Notes: generated from the letters alone by a model not told the origin. A stretch of DNA of 64,000 bases from Longimicrobium terrae (GCF_014202995.1 NZ_JACHIA010000015.1:1-64000); one strand, 5' to 3'; shown: positions 17,273 through 26,057, counted from the stretch's first letter. A program made the numbers and translations.

Positions 17273-18507
17273 GCGTGACGCTGGGGATTGCCGTGGGTGC
17301 GGACCGCATCCGCGCGGTGGCGCTGAATGGCGGCCGCATCGTGGCGGCGAACGAAACGACGATGGCGGAGGGCGGGGTGCAGGCCGCCGTGGCGGAGCTG
17401 CTGGCGGGCGCGCCGCTCCCCCGCTTTCCGCGCCCGCGCGTCGTCGTCGCGCTGGGCCCGTCGCGCTCGCAGACGCGGCGCATCGGCGGGCTGCCGCCGC
17501 TGGACGATGCACGCATGCTGGCGGAAATCGTCCGTGAAGGCGTCTCGCGCTTCTTTCTGCGCAACGGCGTGCCGCTGGCCACCACGGGGGTGCGGATGGT
17601 GGAGCCCGGCGTGGTGTGGGCCGCCGCGCTGGACGAGCGGGTGCTGCGCGAGGTGGATGCCGCCTGCCGCGCCGCCGGGCTGCGCGTGGACCGCTACGTC
17701 CCGTCGCTCGCCGTGCTGGGCCACGCGCTGACGGACGGCGAGGTCGTCTGGGCGGATGGGGGGTGGACGGTGGAGGCGCGGTACGCGGTGACGGAACTGG
17801 CCTCCGTGCGGCGGCTTCCGGAAGGCACCGCCATCGTCCCGCCCCCCGTGGTCCCCGCGCTCGCGCGGCTGGGGGAGGATGCGTGGCAGTACGCGGATGC
17901 GTACGGCGCCGCCGCGCTCCCCGCGTGGGAGCCGCTGGCGCTGCGTCCGGCCGGTGGCGGGCCGGGTACGGTGCCGCGCTGGCGGGTGGCCGTGGCCGCT
18001 GCGGCCGCGCTGGCCGCGCTGACGTTTACCGCCTTGGCCCCCGCTCTCCGCGCCATGCGCGCGGAAGACGAGGCCGCCGCGCGCATCGCCAAGGTGCAGT
18101 CGCGCCACCGCGCCGCGGCGGAAACCGAACGGGAACTGGTGCGCGTCACCGCCGGGCTGCGCGAAGCCGCCGCGTTCGGCGCGGGCTCGTACTCGCCGCT
18201 GCTCCTGCTGTCCGACCTGACCGCCGCGCTTCCGGCGGGGAGTGCGCTCATCACCCTGCGCGTGGATACGGCGGGCGGCTCGCTGGTCGCCCTGTCGCCG
18301 CGCGCGGAGGCGGTGGTGCAGCCGCTGGAGAAGGTGCCGGGTCTGGTGTCGCCGGAGATCGTGGGACCCGTCACGCGCGAGTCGCTGCTGGGGCGGGAAC
18401 TGGAGCGCGTCACCATCCGCTTCGCGATCGAGCCGGGCCGGCGCGGTCCGTCGCCGGTGGCGGCAAGCGCGCCGGCTGAGGCGGACAGCGCGGGAGGTGC
18501 ACCGTGA
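17269..18507 (+). CDS. gspL: GspL-like / PilM-like assembly protein
   Basis: A 412-residue protein. The N-terminal actin-like cytoplasmic domain starts TLGIAVGADRIRAVAL. A single membrane helix lies near 245-262 (AVAAAAALAALTFTALAP). A coiled segment and a periplasmic ferredoxin-like domain follow. GspL couples GspE to GspM and the pseudopilus. Divergence is high, so the assignment rests on domain order and operon position. ATGA overlap with gspK and GTGA overlap with gspM. Confidence 0.82.
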   Translation: MSVTLGIAVGADRIRAVALNGGRIVAANETTMAEGGVQAAVAELLAGAPLPRFPRPRVVVALGPSRSQTRRIGGLPPLDDARMLAEIVREGVSRFFLRNGVPLATTGVRMVEPGVVWAAALDERVLREVDAACRAAGLRVDRYVPSLAVLGHALTDGEVVWADGGWTVEARYAVTELASVRRLPEGTAIVPPPVVPALARLGEDAWQYADAYGAAALPAWEPLALRPAGGGPGTVPRWRVAVAAAAALAALTFTALAPALRAMRAEDEAAARIAKVQSRHRAAAETERELVRVTAGLREAAAFGAGSYSPLLLLSDLTAALPAGSALITLRVDTAGGSLVALSPRAEAVVQPLEKVPGLVSPEIVGPVTRESLLGRELERVTIRFAIEPGRRGPSPVAASAPAEADSAGGAP

Positions 18508-19175
18508 TGGGCGGACTGTCGCCGCGCGACCGGCGGGTGCTGGTGGGCGGCGCGGGCGCGATGCTCCTGATCCTGGTGCTGGGGCGGGGGATTCCCGCCT
18601 GGCGCCGCTGGGACGCGGACGCCCGCGCCTCCGCCGGCGAGCTGATCGCGGAGGCGCAGGCGGCCGAGGCGCGCTCCGCGGGCTTGCCCGCCGCGCTGGA
18701 TTCGCTGCAGGCGCGGCGCGCGCGCTTCGTGGACGTGGGCGCGTCCGTGCTCCCGGGCGCTTCGCCCGCGGCGGCGGGCGCCTCGCTGGCCGGGCTGGTG
18801 AGCGGCGCCGCATCGCGCGCGGGAACCGTGCTCGGCGCCGTCAGCGTGGTTCCCGACACCACGGGTGGCGGCATCTTCATCCGCGTGACTGTGCGCGGCG
18901 ACGCAACGGGCGACCTGCCCTCCATCACCCGCATGCTCGCGATGCTCGAAGGCGACCCGCACCGTCTGATTCTGCGCGAACTCGCCATCACCCAGCCCAA
19001 CCCGGGCGGCCCGCCGGAGATGCCGGAGTCGCTGCGGGCGGAGTTTTCCGTCCAGGGGCTGGCGCTGCGCCCGGGGGCGGAGGGTCCGCCCGCGGGCGGC
19101 CCTGGTCCCGCGGTGGCGGATTCGGCGGGGGCGGGGACAGACTCGCTGGACCTTTCCGCCCCGGCCGCGCCATGA
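18504..19175 (+). CDS. gspM: GspM-like assembly protein
   Basis: A 223-residue protein. Short cytoplasmic start, one membrane helix (VLVGGAGAMLLILVLGRG), a coiled region, then a periplasmic domain (IFIRVTVRGDATGDLPSITRML) like that of GspM/PilO, and a Pro/Ala-rich tail. It partners GspL. GTG at 18504 or the adjacent ATG at 18507 can start it. The stop overlaps the next gene (ATGA). Confidence 0.78.
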   Translation: MMGGLSPRDRRVLVGGAGAMLLILVLGRGIPAWRRWDADARASAGELIAEAQAAEARSAGLPAALDSLQARRARFVDVGASVLPGASPAAAGASLAGLVSGAASRAGTVLGAVSVVPDTTGGGIFIRVTVRGDATGDLPSITRMLAMLEGDPHRLILRELAITQPNPGGPPEMPESLRAEFSVQGLALRPGAEGPPAGGPGPAVADSAGAGTDSLDLSAPAAP

Positions 19176-19678
19176 GCCGGGGCCGGTGGGAAGCCGTCCT
19201 CTGGGTGCTCGCGCTGATCTTTCTGGTGACGGGATGGAGCCGGTGGCGCGGCGCCGTGCCGGAGGTGCCCGCGTCCGCTGCCGCCGCGGAGCAGGCCGCG
19301 CCGGAGGCCGTCCGCACCCCGCGCGGAAGGCTGTCCGTGGCGGCGCGCGTGGTGGCCGCGGGCGATCCGTTCCGCCTGGATCGCGTCCCGGCGCCGCTCG
19401 GTCCGGTCCCCGCGATGCCGATGGGGATGATGCCCGGAATGCCGCCGGCCTACGTTCCACCCAAGCCTCCGCCGCCGCCGCTGCTGGTGTCGGGAATCGT
19501 GGGGCCGCCCTGGGGAGCGGTGCTGGAAGGCGTCCCCGGCCAGCAGGGCGGGGTGCTCGTGCACGCCGGCACCCGGCTGGGCGACCTGCGCGTCCGCTCC
19601 GTCACCCGCGAACGCGTCATCATCGTCGGTCCTGATACAACCTGGAATCTCTCCGTCCGAAAGCCATGGCAGCCCTGA
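19172..19678 (+). CDS. GspC-like / PilP-like linker protein
   Basis: A 168-residue protein. An N-terminal membrane helix (AVLWVLALIFLVTGW) is followed by an Ala/Pro-rich linker (MPMGMMPGMPPAYVPPKPPPPP) and a small beta domain (LLVSGIVGPPWGAVLEG; GTRLGDLRVRSVT). That is the layout of the GspC homology region or PilP, which connects the inner-membrane platform to the secretin. There is no PDZ domain, so it is a minimal version. It sits directly before gspD and overlaps it by 13 bp. Confidence 0.72.
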   Translation: MSRGRWEAVLWVLALIFLVTGWSRWRGAVPEVPASAAAAEQAAPEAVRTPRGRLSVAARVVAAGDPFRLDRVPAPLGPVPAMPMGMMPGMPPAYVPPKPPPPPLLVSGIVGPPWGAVLEGVPGQQGGVLVHAGTRLGDLRVRSVTRERVIIVGPDTTWNLSVRKPWQP

Positions 19679-21294
19679 CCTCGCCCGCCTTCCGCGCCGC
19701 ACTCCTGGGCGCGCTCTGCCTGGCTTCCCCCCTCGCCGCCCAGTCCGTTTCGCGCGGCGCGCAAGGTGTGGAGGTGAACCTGGTGCAGGTGGAGGTTTCC
19801 GCCGTCATCTCGTCGCTGGCGCCCTACCTGGACCGGCCGCTGTTCCACGCCCCGCTCGGCAACCAGCGCATCACCTTCACCAGCCCGCGCCCCATCCCCC
19901 CTGGGGAGATTCCCGCGCTGCTCAAGAACCTGCTGGCGGAGCAGGGCTATCTGATGGAGGAGGTGGATGGCGCGTACCGCATCCGCCCGCGCGAGCAGCC
20001 GCAAGCCGCGCCGCAGGTGCCGCCCCCCGGGATGCCGCAGCCGCCGTTCGGCGGACCGTCGCTGGCGTCATCCGGAGGGGTGGAGCTGTTCGTCATCCGC
20101 CTCCGCCATGCGCGCGCGGCGGACGTGGCGGCGACCGTGAACGCGCTCTACGGCCGCGGCGGCGCGCTCGGCGAATCGGGCCTGGCCCGCGGCACGCTGG
20201 GCGACCAGCTTCGCGACAACCGCATTACTCCGTTCGGGCAGCAGGCGCCGCAGGTGGCTGCGGCCGGCGGCTCGGGAGAGATCTCCGGCGCTCTCACCAT
20301 CGTTCCCGATCCGCGCACCAACAGCCTGCTGGTGCGGGCGGGGCGGGCGGACTTTGAGCTGATCCGGGCGGCGGTGGAGCAGGTGGATGTGCGTCCGCTG
20401 CAGGTGCTGATTGAAACGACGGTGGCGTACGTGAGCCGCTCGTTCCGGATGGACCTGGGGCTGCAGGCCACGACGGATACCATCGGCTTGCGCGGGAGCG
20501 GCGGCAGCGTGGTGGGGCGGAGCACGGGCGGGGCGGACAACGCGGCCCTGGTTCTGCGCGCGCTCAACCTGGGCGGCATCAACCTGGACCTGCTGCTGAC
20601 GGCGGGGGAGCGGCGGCAGAACGTGCTCATCGTCGACCGGCCGCTGCTGCTGGCGGCCAACAATGAGGAGGCGGAGATCACCGTGGGCGAGCAGCGCCCC
20701 TTCGTGCAGCTGGAGCGCACGACGGATGGCGGGGCGCAGGACCAGGTGATCCAGTACAAGGACGTGGGCACCACCCTGCGCGTGCTCCCCACCATCAGCG
20801 CGGACGGATTCGTTCAACTGCAGGTGCTGCAGGAGGTCAACAGCGCCACGGGCGCGGCGGGGCTGCAGGGCGCGCCGGTGATCAGCACGCGGTCGGTGAG
20901 CACGCGGCTGCTGGTGCGCGATGGGCGGACGGCGGTGCTGGGCGGGCTTTCCGGACTGCTGCGCGACCGTAGCAGCTCGGGCGTTCCGTACCTTTCCCGT
21001 CTGCCGCTGATCGGGGCGGCCTTCGGCAGCAAGGGGCGTGAGCACAACGACTTCGAGCTGTTCATCTTCATCACGCCGCACGTGATCGACAGCGATGAAT
21101 CGCTGGAAGACGCCACGGAGGACATCCGCCGCAACGGCGGCCCGGCCGGCCGCGAGGTGGACCGCCGCCGGCCGCTGCTCACGCCGGAGACGGAAGGCGC
21201 CGTCACCCCGGCCTCCGCGCAGCCGGTTCAGCCCGGCGCGACCCAGCCAGCCGTCGTTCCGCAGGCCCCGCTCCCCGTCCCGCCCGCGCAGTGA
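19666..21294 (+). CDS. gspD: Type II secretion secretin GspD
   Basis: A 542-residue outer-membrane secretin. It has a signal peptide (ALLGALCLASPLAAQ), an N0-like domain (about 30-110), N-domains with IVPDPRTNSLLVRAG, and the C-terminal secretin domain (TVGEQRPFVQ; VGTTLRVLPTIS; FELFIFITPHVI). The tail is Pro/Ala/Gln-rich. It is short for GspD, so some N-modules are missing. No pilotin gene or S-domain is evident. Last gene of the operon; the 3-prime flank holds composite repeat copy 2. Confidence 0.94.
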   Translation: MAALTSPAFRAALLGALCLASPLAAQSVSRGAQGVEVNLVQVEVSAVISSLAPYLDRPLFHAPLGNQRITFTSPRPIPPGEIPALLKNLLAEQGYLMEEVDGAYRIRPREQPQAAPQVPPPGMPQPPFGGPSLASSGGVELFVIRLRHARAADVAATVNALYGRGGALGESGLARGTLGDQLRDNRITPFGQQAPQVAAAGGSGEISGALTIVPDPRTNSLLVRAGRADFELIRAAVEQVDVRPLQVLIETTVAYVSRSFRMDLGLQATTDTIGLRGSGGSVVGRSTGGADNAALVLRALNLGGINLDLLLTAGERRQNVLIVDRPLLLAANNEEAEITVGEQRPFVQLERTTDGGAQDQVIQYKDVGTTLRVLPTISADGFVQLQVLQEVNSATGAAGLQGAPVISTRSVSTRLLVRDGRTAVLGGLSGLLRDRSSSGVPYLSRLPLIGAAFGSKGREHNDFELFIFITPHVIDSDESLEDATEDIRRNGGPAGREVDRRRPLLTPETEGAVTPASAQPVQPGATQPAVVPQAPLPVPPAQ

Positions 21295-21846
21295 TGGACA
21301 GATGGATGCCCAAGACGTCGGGATGAGAATCCGGTGCACGGCCATGGGTCACCCGGCCGCGGGCTGGGAGCCCTCACCCCGCGTGCTGCGCACGACGACC
21401 CTCTCCCACGAACAGATGTGGGAGAGGGAGCACACCCCACATCGGGGCGGAGGAAAGATCGAGGTGCGCGGCGGATCTCCGTCCGGCGGTTGAAACCGCG
21501 CCTCGAAGGACACGAAGTCCGCCTGCCCGGACCACTGCGGCGGGTTCGTCGCGGTCCTATGATGCAGTTGAAGCCCCGAACGACGCCTGTGGGCGTCGTG
21601 TCGGGGCTTCCCGCTGTTCGAGCGGCGGATTCATTCGCTCAACAGATTCCGCGCACGTGCCGGTCTCTGCTCCGCGCACCGGACCATCCGCCCCGACCAA
21701 CCCTCCCCCAGTCTTTTTTGGGGGAGGGTGGGCCGGTGGTGCCGGCCCGGGTGGGGGCCGCCGTGAACTTCGTCCCGCCGCACCTAGCTCATCCCCCACA
21801 TGCACGTGAGGTCCTGTCCGAATCACGGCCGAGCCACCGTCCCCCG
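21295..21846. other. Intergenic region after gspD
   Basis: 552 bp filled mainly by composite repeat copy 2 (21371-21763). No coding frame is supported. The hairpins in modules C and D are the only terminator-like structures after gspD. Confidence 0.55.
21371..21763. repeat. Composite intergenic repeat, modules A-B-C-D (copy 2)
   Basis: Module A is at 21371-21439, B at 21485-21535, C at 21565-21650 and D at 21698-21763. Order and orientation match copy 1. The middle of C differs (CGACGCCTGTGGGCGTCG hairpin core) while its outer arms are kept. Module D is the same as copy 1 across its hairpin and the following GGGCCGGTGGTGCC segment. Confidence 0.85.
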
Positions 21847-22380
21847 TCACTCCCCTCCGCCCAGCCTCCCCAGCAGCAGCCCGATCACGAACACGATCCC
21901 GCCGCCGCCAATCACCTGCAGAATCGTCTTTCCCAGCGGGCTCTGCATGTAGCGGTAGCGGATCCACGCGATGGCCACCAGTTCCAGCACCACGATCACG
22001 TACGCCAGCAGCAGCGCCGTCCGCAGATCGGTGAGCAGAAAGGGCAGGGTGTGCCCCATCCCGCCGATGATGGTGCCCAGCGCCGTGATCGCGCCGCGCG
22101 TCCACGGGTTGCCGCGCCCGCTGATCTTGCCGTCGTCGGAGAGCGCCTCCGCCAGCCCCATGCTGATCCCCGCACCTACGGAAGCCGCCAAGCCCACGTA
22201 GAACGCGTCGTGCGTGCTCCCGGTGAGCTCCGCGGCGGCAAAGAGCGGGGCCAGGGTGGATACGGACCCATCCATCAGCCCGAGCAGAAAGGGCTGCACC
22301 ACCTGAAGCACGCGGGCCTGGTCCGCCGTGTGCCCCAGCGGCGTCCGCGCCTCGTCCGCGCCCTGCGTCTGCTCCGGCAT
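21847..22380 (-). CDS. VIT-family (CCC1/MbfA-type) metal transporter
   Basis: A 177-residue membrane protein. Its core ([50 protein letters not shown]) is the VIT/CCC1 transporter domain as found in MbfA, the erythrin-vacuolar iron transport protein. MbfA has an N-terminal ferritin-like domain, which is missing here; only about 30 hydrophilic residues precede the membrane part. It probably exports Fe2+ or Mn2+. The ATG at 22380 has a strong AGAGGAG site upstream. The gene stands alone. Confidence 0.85.
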   Translation of the reverse strand: MPEQTQGADEARTPLGHTADQARVLQVVQPFLLGLMDGSVSTLAPLFAAAELTGSTHDAFYVGLAASVGAGISMGLAEALSDDGKISGRGNPWTRGAITALGTIIGGMGHTLPFLLTDLRTALLLAYVIVVLELVAIAWIRYRYMQSPLGKTILQVIGGGGIVFVIGLLLGRLGGGE

Positions 22381-22726
22381 TCCATCTCCTCTGGCGTGCG
22401 TGGGTTGGGCCCGGGCTCCCGGATGCGGACAACTCCGCATCGTGCCGGCACTCGACGCCCAACTTATCGCCCGCCGCTCCGTTTCGCCTCACGCGCGCGT
22501 CCCTGCGCGATCATGGTGGGAAGTGGATGGATGAGGATGGAGAAGCGGCGACGCGGGGGTGATTCCGCGGCTTTCCGGCGGGATCTGGCGCCCGGAGCGG
22601 ACCGCCGGGTTGACTCTGGCGCAAAAACGGCTAGTTTTGTATTCAGGCGCGGAACGCGCACGAGAGTTTCGCAGACCTGGGCACCTCTGCTCGGGTCGTG
22701 ATTGTGTTCCTCAGAAGGGAGTAGAC
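22381..22726. other. Intergenic region between the VIT gene and rpsU
   Basis: 346 bp with no supported gene. It contains the rpsU promoter (22610-22637). The VIT promoter must lie near 22400-22450 but is not distinct. Confidence 0.5.
22610..22637 (+). promoter_or_regulatory. Promoter of rpsU
   Basis: TTGACT and TAGTTT with a 16-bp spacer, about 90 bp before the GTG start. Confidence 0.5.
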
Positions 22727-22936
22727 GTGGTCGAGATCCAGCTTGCGGAAACTGATCGCCTGGATTGGGCGCTCAAGCAGTTCCGGCGTCGGATGATTCG
22801 CTCCGGCCTGTTCAAGGACATGCGCCGCAAGCGCTTCTACGAGAAGCCGAGTGTCGCGCGCAAGATGAAGGAAAAGGCCGCCGAGCGCCGCCGCCACAAG
22901 GACCGCAAGCGCGCCGCCCGCCGGTACGACTTCTGA
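22727..22936 (+). CDS. rpsU: Small ribosomal subunit protein bS21
   Basis: A 69-residue basic protein with the bS21 signature: DRLDWALKQFRRRM, then FYEKPSVARKMKEKAA and a Lys/Arg-rich tail. bS21 binds near the mRNA exit platform of the 30S subunit and helps initiation. The GTG at 22727 has an AGAAGGGAG ribosome site 5 bp upstream; no ATG gives the proper N-terminus. Single-gene unit with its own promoter and terminator. Confidence 0.95.
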   Translation: MVEIQLAETDRLDWALKQFRRRMIRSGLFKDMRRKRFYEKPSVARKMKEKAAERRRHKDRKRAARRYDF

Positions 22937-22954
22937 TCCGCGACATCCCGACGC

Positions 22955-22992
22955 AGAAGGGGCCCCGAACCACTGGTTCGGGGCCCCTTCTC
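22955..22992 (+). terminator. Terminator of rpsU
   Basis: AGAAGGGGCCCCGAACC pairs with GGTTCGGGGCCCCTTCT, closing in a tiny ACTG-type loop. The downstream T-content is low (TCGTTCG), but the stem is perfect. Confidence 0.8.
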
Positions 22993-23006
22993 GTTCGAGC
23001 TTCCTG

Positions 23007-23110
23007 CCGATCCACCGATCCACCGATCCACCGATCCACCGATCCACCGATCCACCGATCCACCGATCCACCGATCCACCGATCCACCGATCCACCGATC
23101 CGCCGATCCC
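23007..23110. repeat. 8-bp microsatellite (CCGATCCA), 13 units
   Basis: Eleven perfect CCGATCCA units followed by two variants (CCGATCCG, CCGATCCC). It lies between the converging rpsU and cold-shock terminators. The unit is not a multiple of 3, and no gene reads through it. Confidence 0.95.
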
Positions 23111-23125
23111 GAACTCAGGGACGGA

Positions 23126-23156
23126 AAAAGGGCCCGAGCCGGCTGGCTCGGGCCCT
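23126..23156 (-). terminator. Terminator of the cold-shock gene
   Basis: Read on the minus strand, AAGGGCCCGAGCC pairs with GGCTCGGGCCCTT and runs into TTTTTCC. Confidence 0.88.
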
Positions 23157-23188
23157 TCATGCTGTGGCTGCGTTAGTCAGCCGGGGAA

Positions 23189-23647
23189 CTACCAGCGATC
23201 CCCGCCGCCGCCGTAGCCGCCACGGTCGCGGTCACCGCCCCCACGTCCGCCACCGCCACCACCGTAGCCACCACCGCCGCTGCGGCCACCACCACCGCCG
23301 CCGCCGCCGTAGCCGCCACCACCACCACCGCTGCGGCCACCACCGCCGCCGCCGTAGCCCCCGCCGCCGCCGCTGCTGCCGCCACGGCCACCGCCGTAAC
23401 CACCGCCGCCGCCGCTGCTGTCGCCGCCGGCCGGCGCGTCGAGGCGCACCACATTCTCGGCCGCGGGACCCTTGGTGCCCTGGACCACGTCGAACTCCAC
23501 GCGCTCGCCATCATTCAGGGTCTTGAACCCGCCGCCCTGAATCGCGCTGTGGTGGACGAACACGTCCTTCTCGCCGTTGTCCCGGGTGATGAAGCCGAAG
23601 CCCTTCTCCGGATTGAACCACTTGACGGTTCCCGCTTCCCTGGCCAT
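23189..23647 (-). CDS. Cold-shock domain protein with glycine-rich tail
   Basis: A 152-residue RNA/ssDNA-binding protein. Residues 1-68 are a typical CspA-type domain ([15 protein letters not shown] with RNP1; DVFVHHSAI with RNP2; [15 protein letters not shown]). From about residue 75 the chain is almost only Gly with regular Tyr, Arg and Ser (repeats of GGGGYGGG and GGRSGGGG), ending [13 protein letters not shown]. Standard bacterial Csp proteins are about 70 residues, so the tail doubles the length and resembles plant glycine-rich RNA-binding proteins. The tail could promote RNA-chaperone activity or condensation (inference). It has its own promoter at 23700 and terminator at 23126. Confidence 0.93.
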   Translation of the reverse strand: MAREAGTVKWFNPEKGFGFITRDNGEKDVFVHHSAIQGGGFKTLNDGERVEFDVVQGTKGPAAENVVRLDAPAGGDSSGGGGGYGGGRGGSSGGGGGYGGGGGGRSGGGGGGYGGGGGGGGRSGGGGYGGGGGGRGGGDRDRGGYGGGGDRW

Positions 23648-23957
23648 TTCCAATCCACTTGCTGTGATGTGATGAGGCGCAGCGCCGACGAACGGGCGCA
23701 AGCTAAGCCGTTTTGGTCCCCGCGCCAAGATTCTCGTCGCTGCAGGAGCCGGAAGCGGCCGCACGACCCGCGATGCACGAACAGCGCCAGAACTCGCGGA
23801 CTTCCGTTGCAGAGATGCCGAAATGCCCTTCTTGCATCAGATTACCCGCGGCGGGAAACATCCGGGGCGGCTTCCGTACCGCCACACCGGCACGGCTGGC
23901 AGGCGATCCGGCGCGTCCCGGCGTGCCGCGCTGGCAGAGATCGCCCGCCGTGGCGGG
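23648..23957. other. Upstream region of the cold-shock gene
   Basis: 310 bp. It holds the csp promoter and a leader of about 45 nt. The rest, up to the DUF6438 gene stop, shows nothing recognisable. Confidence 0.5.
23700..23728 (-). promoter_or_regulatory. Promoter of the cold-shock gene
   Basis: On the minus strand, TTGGCG (23728-23723) and TAGCTT (23705-23700) with a 17-bp spacer. The start site would be about 45 nt before the ATG. Confidence 0.55.
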
Positions 23958-24500
23958 TCAGCGGCTTCTCGGTGTGACAACCCAGCGGGACACGCCCGCC
24001 ACACTGTCGATGCGCGCCTCCCACGCCCGCAGCGCCGCGGGCTCGCGGCTGCACCCCGAATAGTCCTCCACCAGGTGCGACCGCGCGGCGCCGAACACGC
24101 CCACCACCGTCGTGGGCGAATCGGTGCGCCGCATTCCGCACACGGCCGGGTCCTCGGCCATCAGCGTGGGCAGGGTCCAGAAGCCGGTGGCGTCGGCGCC
24201 GGCCACCAGCGCGTTGAACTGCGCGGGGGTGATGGTGCCGCGGTGCTCCGGAAGCGAGTCCGGCCAGGTCTGCTGAAAGCGCACCTCGCCCGAGGGGCGC
24301 AGCACCACGCGGTACGCCGGGCAGAAGCCGTAGCAGCGCGTGCGCGTCAGCGTAAGACTGTCCACCGCGGCGCCGGCGGAGGCGCTCCCCGTGCCGTCCG
24401 GAAGGGCGGCGGGGGCGGGGCTGGCCGGCTGGCATCCCGCCGCGGAGGCGAGCAGGACCGCGGCGGCGGCCAGGGTGCGGGCAGAGCGGATCATGAGCAT
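23958..24500 (-). CDS. DUF6438-type lipoprotein
   Basis: A 180-residue predicted lipoprotein with a signal peptide ending LLASAAG|C at Cys23. The mature part has the RCYGFCPAY motif (Cys56, Cys60) followed by VVLRPSGEVRFQ, which is the signature of DUF6438 (a domain of unknown function). A second Cys pair lies further on (AVCGM, YSGCSR). It probably resides in the outer membrane or periplasm. The start could be the ATG at 24500 or at 24494. No operon partner; divergent from the NtrC-type regulator. Confidence 0.8.
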   Translation of the reverse strand: MLMIRSARTLAAAAVLLASAAGCQPASPAPAALPDGTGSASAGAAVDSLTLTRTRCYGFCPAYRVVLRPSGEVRFQQTWPDSLPEHRGTITPAQFNALVAGADATGFWTLPTLMAEDPAVCGMRRTDSPTTVVGVFGAARSHLVEDYSGCSREPAALRAWEARIDSVAGVSRWVVTPRSR

Positions 24501-24686
24501 TGAATGCGCGTGAATGAGGTGTGGCCTGTGACGTACGGGGCCTTGTACCCGTCTGCGTCGCCCCGGTTGCGCCGGTTCCGTGCCGCCTCTGGTCCGTGGG
24601 AGGCGCGGAGCGCTCCAATTGCGTAGTTTGTCGCGCGGAGCACGGTCCGTCTCCCCGCGGCCCGCGCGTGTTCCCTTTCCGATCTG

Positions 24687-26057
24687 ATGGCGATGCCCCG
24701 TACCGTTCTGGTGGTGGACGACGATCCCGGCGTGCTGCGCGTGCTGTCGCGCTACTTTTCGCGCGGCGGGTGGGAGGTGCACGAGGCCGACAGCGGCGAA
24801 GAAGGCTTGCGCCGCTGGGAATCGGCGCGGCCCGACGTGGTGCTGCTGGACCTGGACCTTCCCGGAATGTCCGGGCGCGAGGTGCTGGACGTGCTGGTTT
24901 CGCGCGGCGCCTCCGTCATCATGCTCACGGGGCACACCGAGGTGGAAACCGCGGTGGACGCCATGCAGGCCGGCGCGGAAACGTTCCTCACCAAGCCGGT
25001 GGACTTTGCGCACGTGGGCGCGGCGGCCGAGCGCGCGGCGGAAAAGCAGGAGCTGCGGCGCACCAACGAGACGCTGGCCCGCAGCCTGGCCGGTCGTACG
25101 GAGGATGACGGCTTGGGAGCGTCGCCGGGAATGCGCGCGCTGGCCCGGCAGGTGTCCATGCTGAGTGCCTCGGCGGATACGACGGCGCTGCTGCTGGGGG
25201 AAAGCGGAACGGGCAAGAGCTGGGTCGCGCAGATGATTCACGCGCGCAGCCCGCGCGCACGGGGGCCGTTCGTGGAGATCAACTGCGCCGGGCTTTCCGG
25301 CACCTTTCTGGATTCCGAGCTGTTCGGCCACGAGCGCGGCGCCTTCACCGACGCGCGGGAGATGAAGCGCGGCCTGTTCGAGGTGGCGGACCGCGGGACG
25401 CTGTTCCTGGACGAAATCGGCGACCTGTCGCCCGAGCTGCAGCCCAAGCTGCTCAAGGTGCTGGAGCAGCGCACCTTTCGCCGGCTGGGCGGCACGCGCG
25501 AGATGACGGTGGACGTGCGGCTGCTGGCGGCCACCAACAAGGACCTGCAGGCCGAGGTGCGCGCCGGCCGCTTTCGCGAGGACCTGTTCTACCGCCTGTC
25601 CGTCTTTCCGCTCACGATTCCGCCGCTGCGCGAGCGCTCGCGCGAGGACGTGATGGAGCTGGTGCACCGCTCGCTGGTCGATCTGGGCAAGCGCCATCCC
25701 GGCGCGCCGCACTCCATGGCGCCGCGCGCGTCGGAGGCGCTGTCGGCGTACGCGTGGCCGGGCAACGTTCGCGAACTGCGCAACGTGCTGGAGCGGGCGC
25801 TGGTGCTGGCCGTCGGCAGCGAGCGCATCGACCTGGAGCACCTGCCGGAGGCGCTGCGGGCGCGCAACGCGGCCAAGAGTACCCGCAACTCGGCGGAAGT
25901 GCTGCCGCTGGCGGAAGTGGAGCGGCGGCACATTGAGCGGGCGCTGCACGTGCTGGGCGGCAACCGCTCGCTCGCGGCGGAAAAGCTGGGTATTTCGCGC
26001 AGCACGCTGCACGCGAAGATCCAGCAGCATGGGCTGGAGAAGGTGGGAAAGGAGTAG
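24687..26057 (+). CDS. NtrC-family sigma-54-dependent response regulator
   Basis: A 456-residue activator. The receiver covers 1-120 (VLVVDDDPG; acceptor Asp in [13 protein letters not shown]; Lys in LTKPVD). The AAA+ domain covers about 140-375, with Walker A GESGTGKS, the loop [10 protein letters not shown] in place of the usual GAFTGA, Walker [10 protein letters not shown], and [13 protein letters not shown]. The C-terminal Fis-type helix-turn-helix is [22 protein letters not shown]. It should activate sigma-54 promoters when phosphorylated; the Gly-to-Asp change sits in the sigma-54 contact loop. No partner kinase is adjacent. The TAG stop is embedded in the terminus of a repeat element. 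Confidence 0.92.
   Translation: MAMPRTVLVVDDDPGVLRVLSRYFSRGGWEVHEADSGEEGLRRWESARPDVVLLDLDLPGMSGREVLDVLVSRGASVIMLTGHTEVETAVDAMQAGAETFLTKPVDFAHVGAAAERAAEKQELRRTNETLARSLAGRTEDDGLGASPGMRALARQVSMLSASADTTALLLGESGTGKSWVAQMIHARSPRARGPFVEINCAGLSGTFLDSELFGHERGAFTDAREMKRGLFEVADRGTLFLDEIGDLSPELQPKLLKVLEQRTFRRLGGTREMTVDVRLLAATNKDLQAEVRAGRFREDLFYRLSVFPLTIPPLRERSREDVMELVHRSLVDLGKRHPGAPHSMAPRASEALSAYAWPGNVRELRNVLERALVLAVGSERIDLEHLPEALRARNAAKSTRNSAEVLPLAEVERRHIERALHVLGGNRSLAAEKLGISRSTLHAKIQQHGLEKVGKE

Noticed and set aside
23007-23110. CRISPR array, or a WIGGSVDR repeat protein
   Set aside because: The units are 8 bp with no spacers, and the translated repeat arises only because 8-bp units cycle through three frames. 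It is a microsatellite.
23189-23420. Glycine-rich csp tail as an assembly or frameshift artefact
   Set aside because: The frame stays open to a clean stop, ends with a non-repetitive [13 protein letters not shown], and is followed at once by a good terminator.
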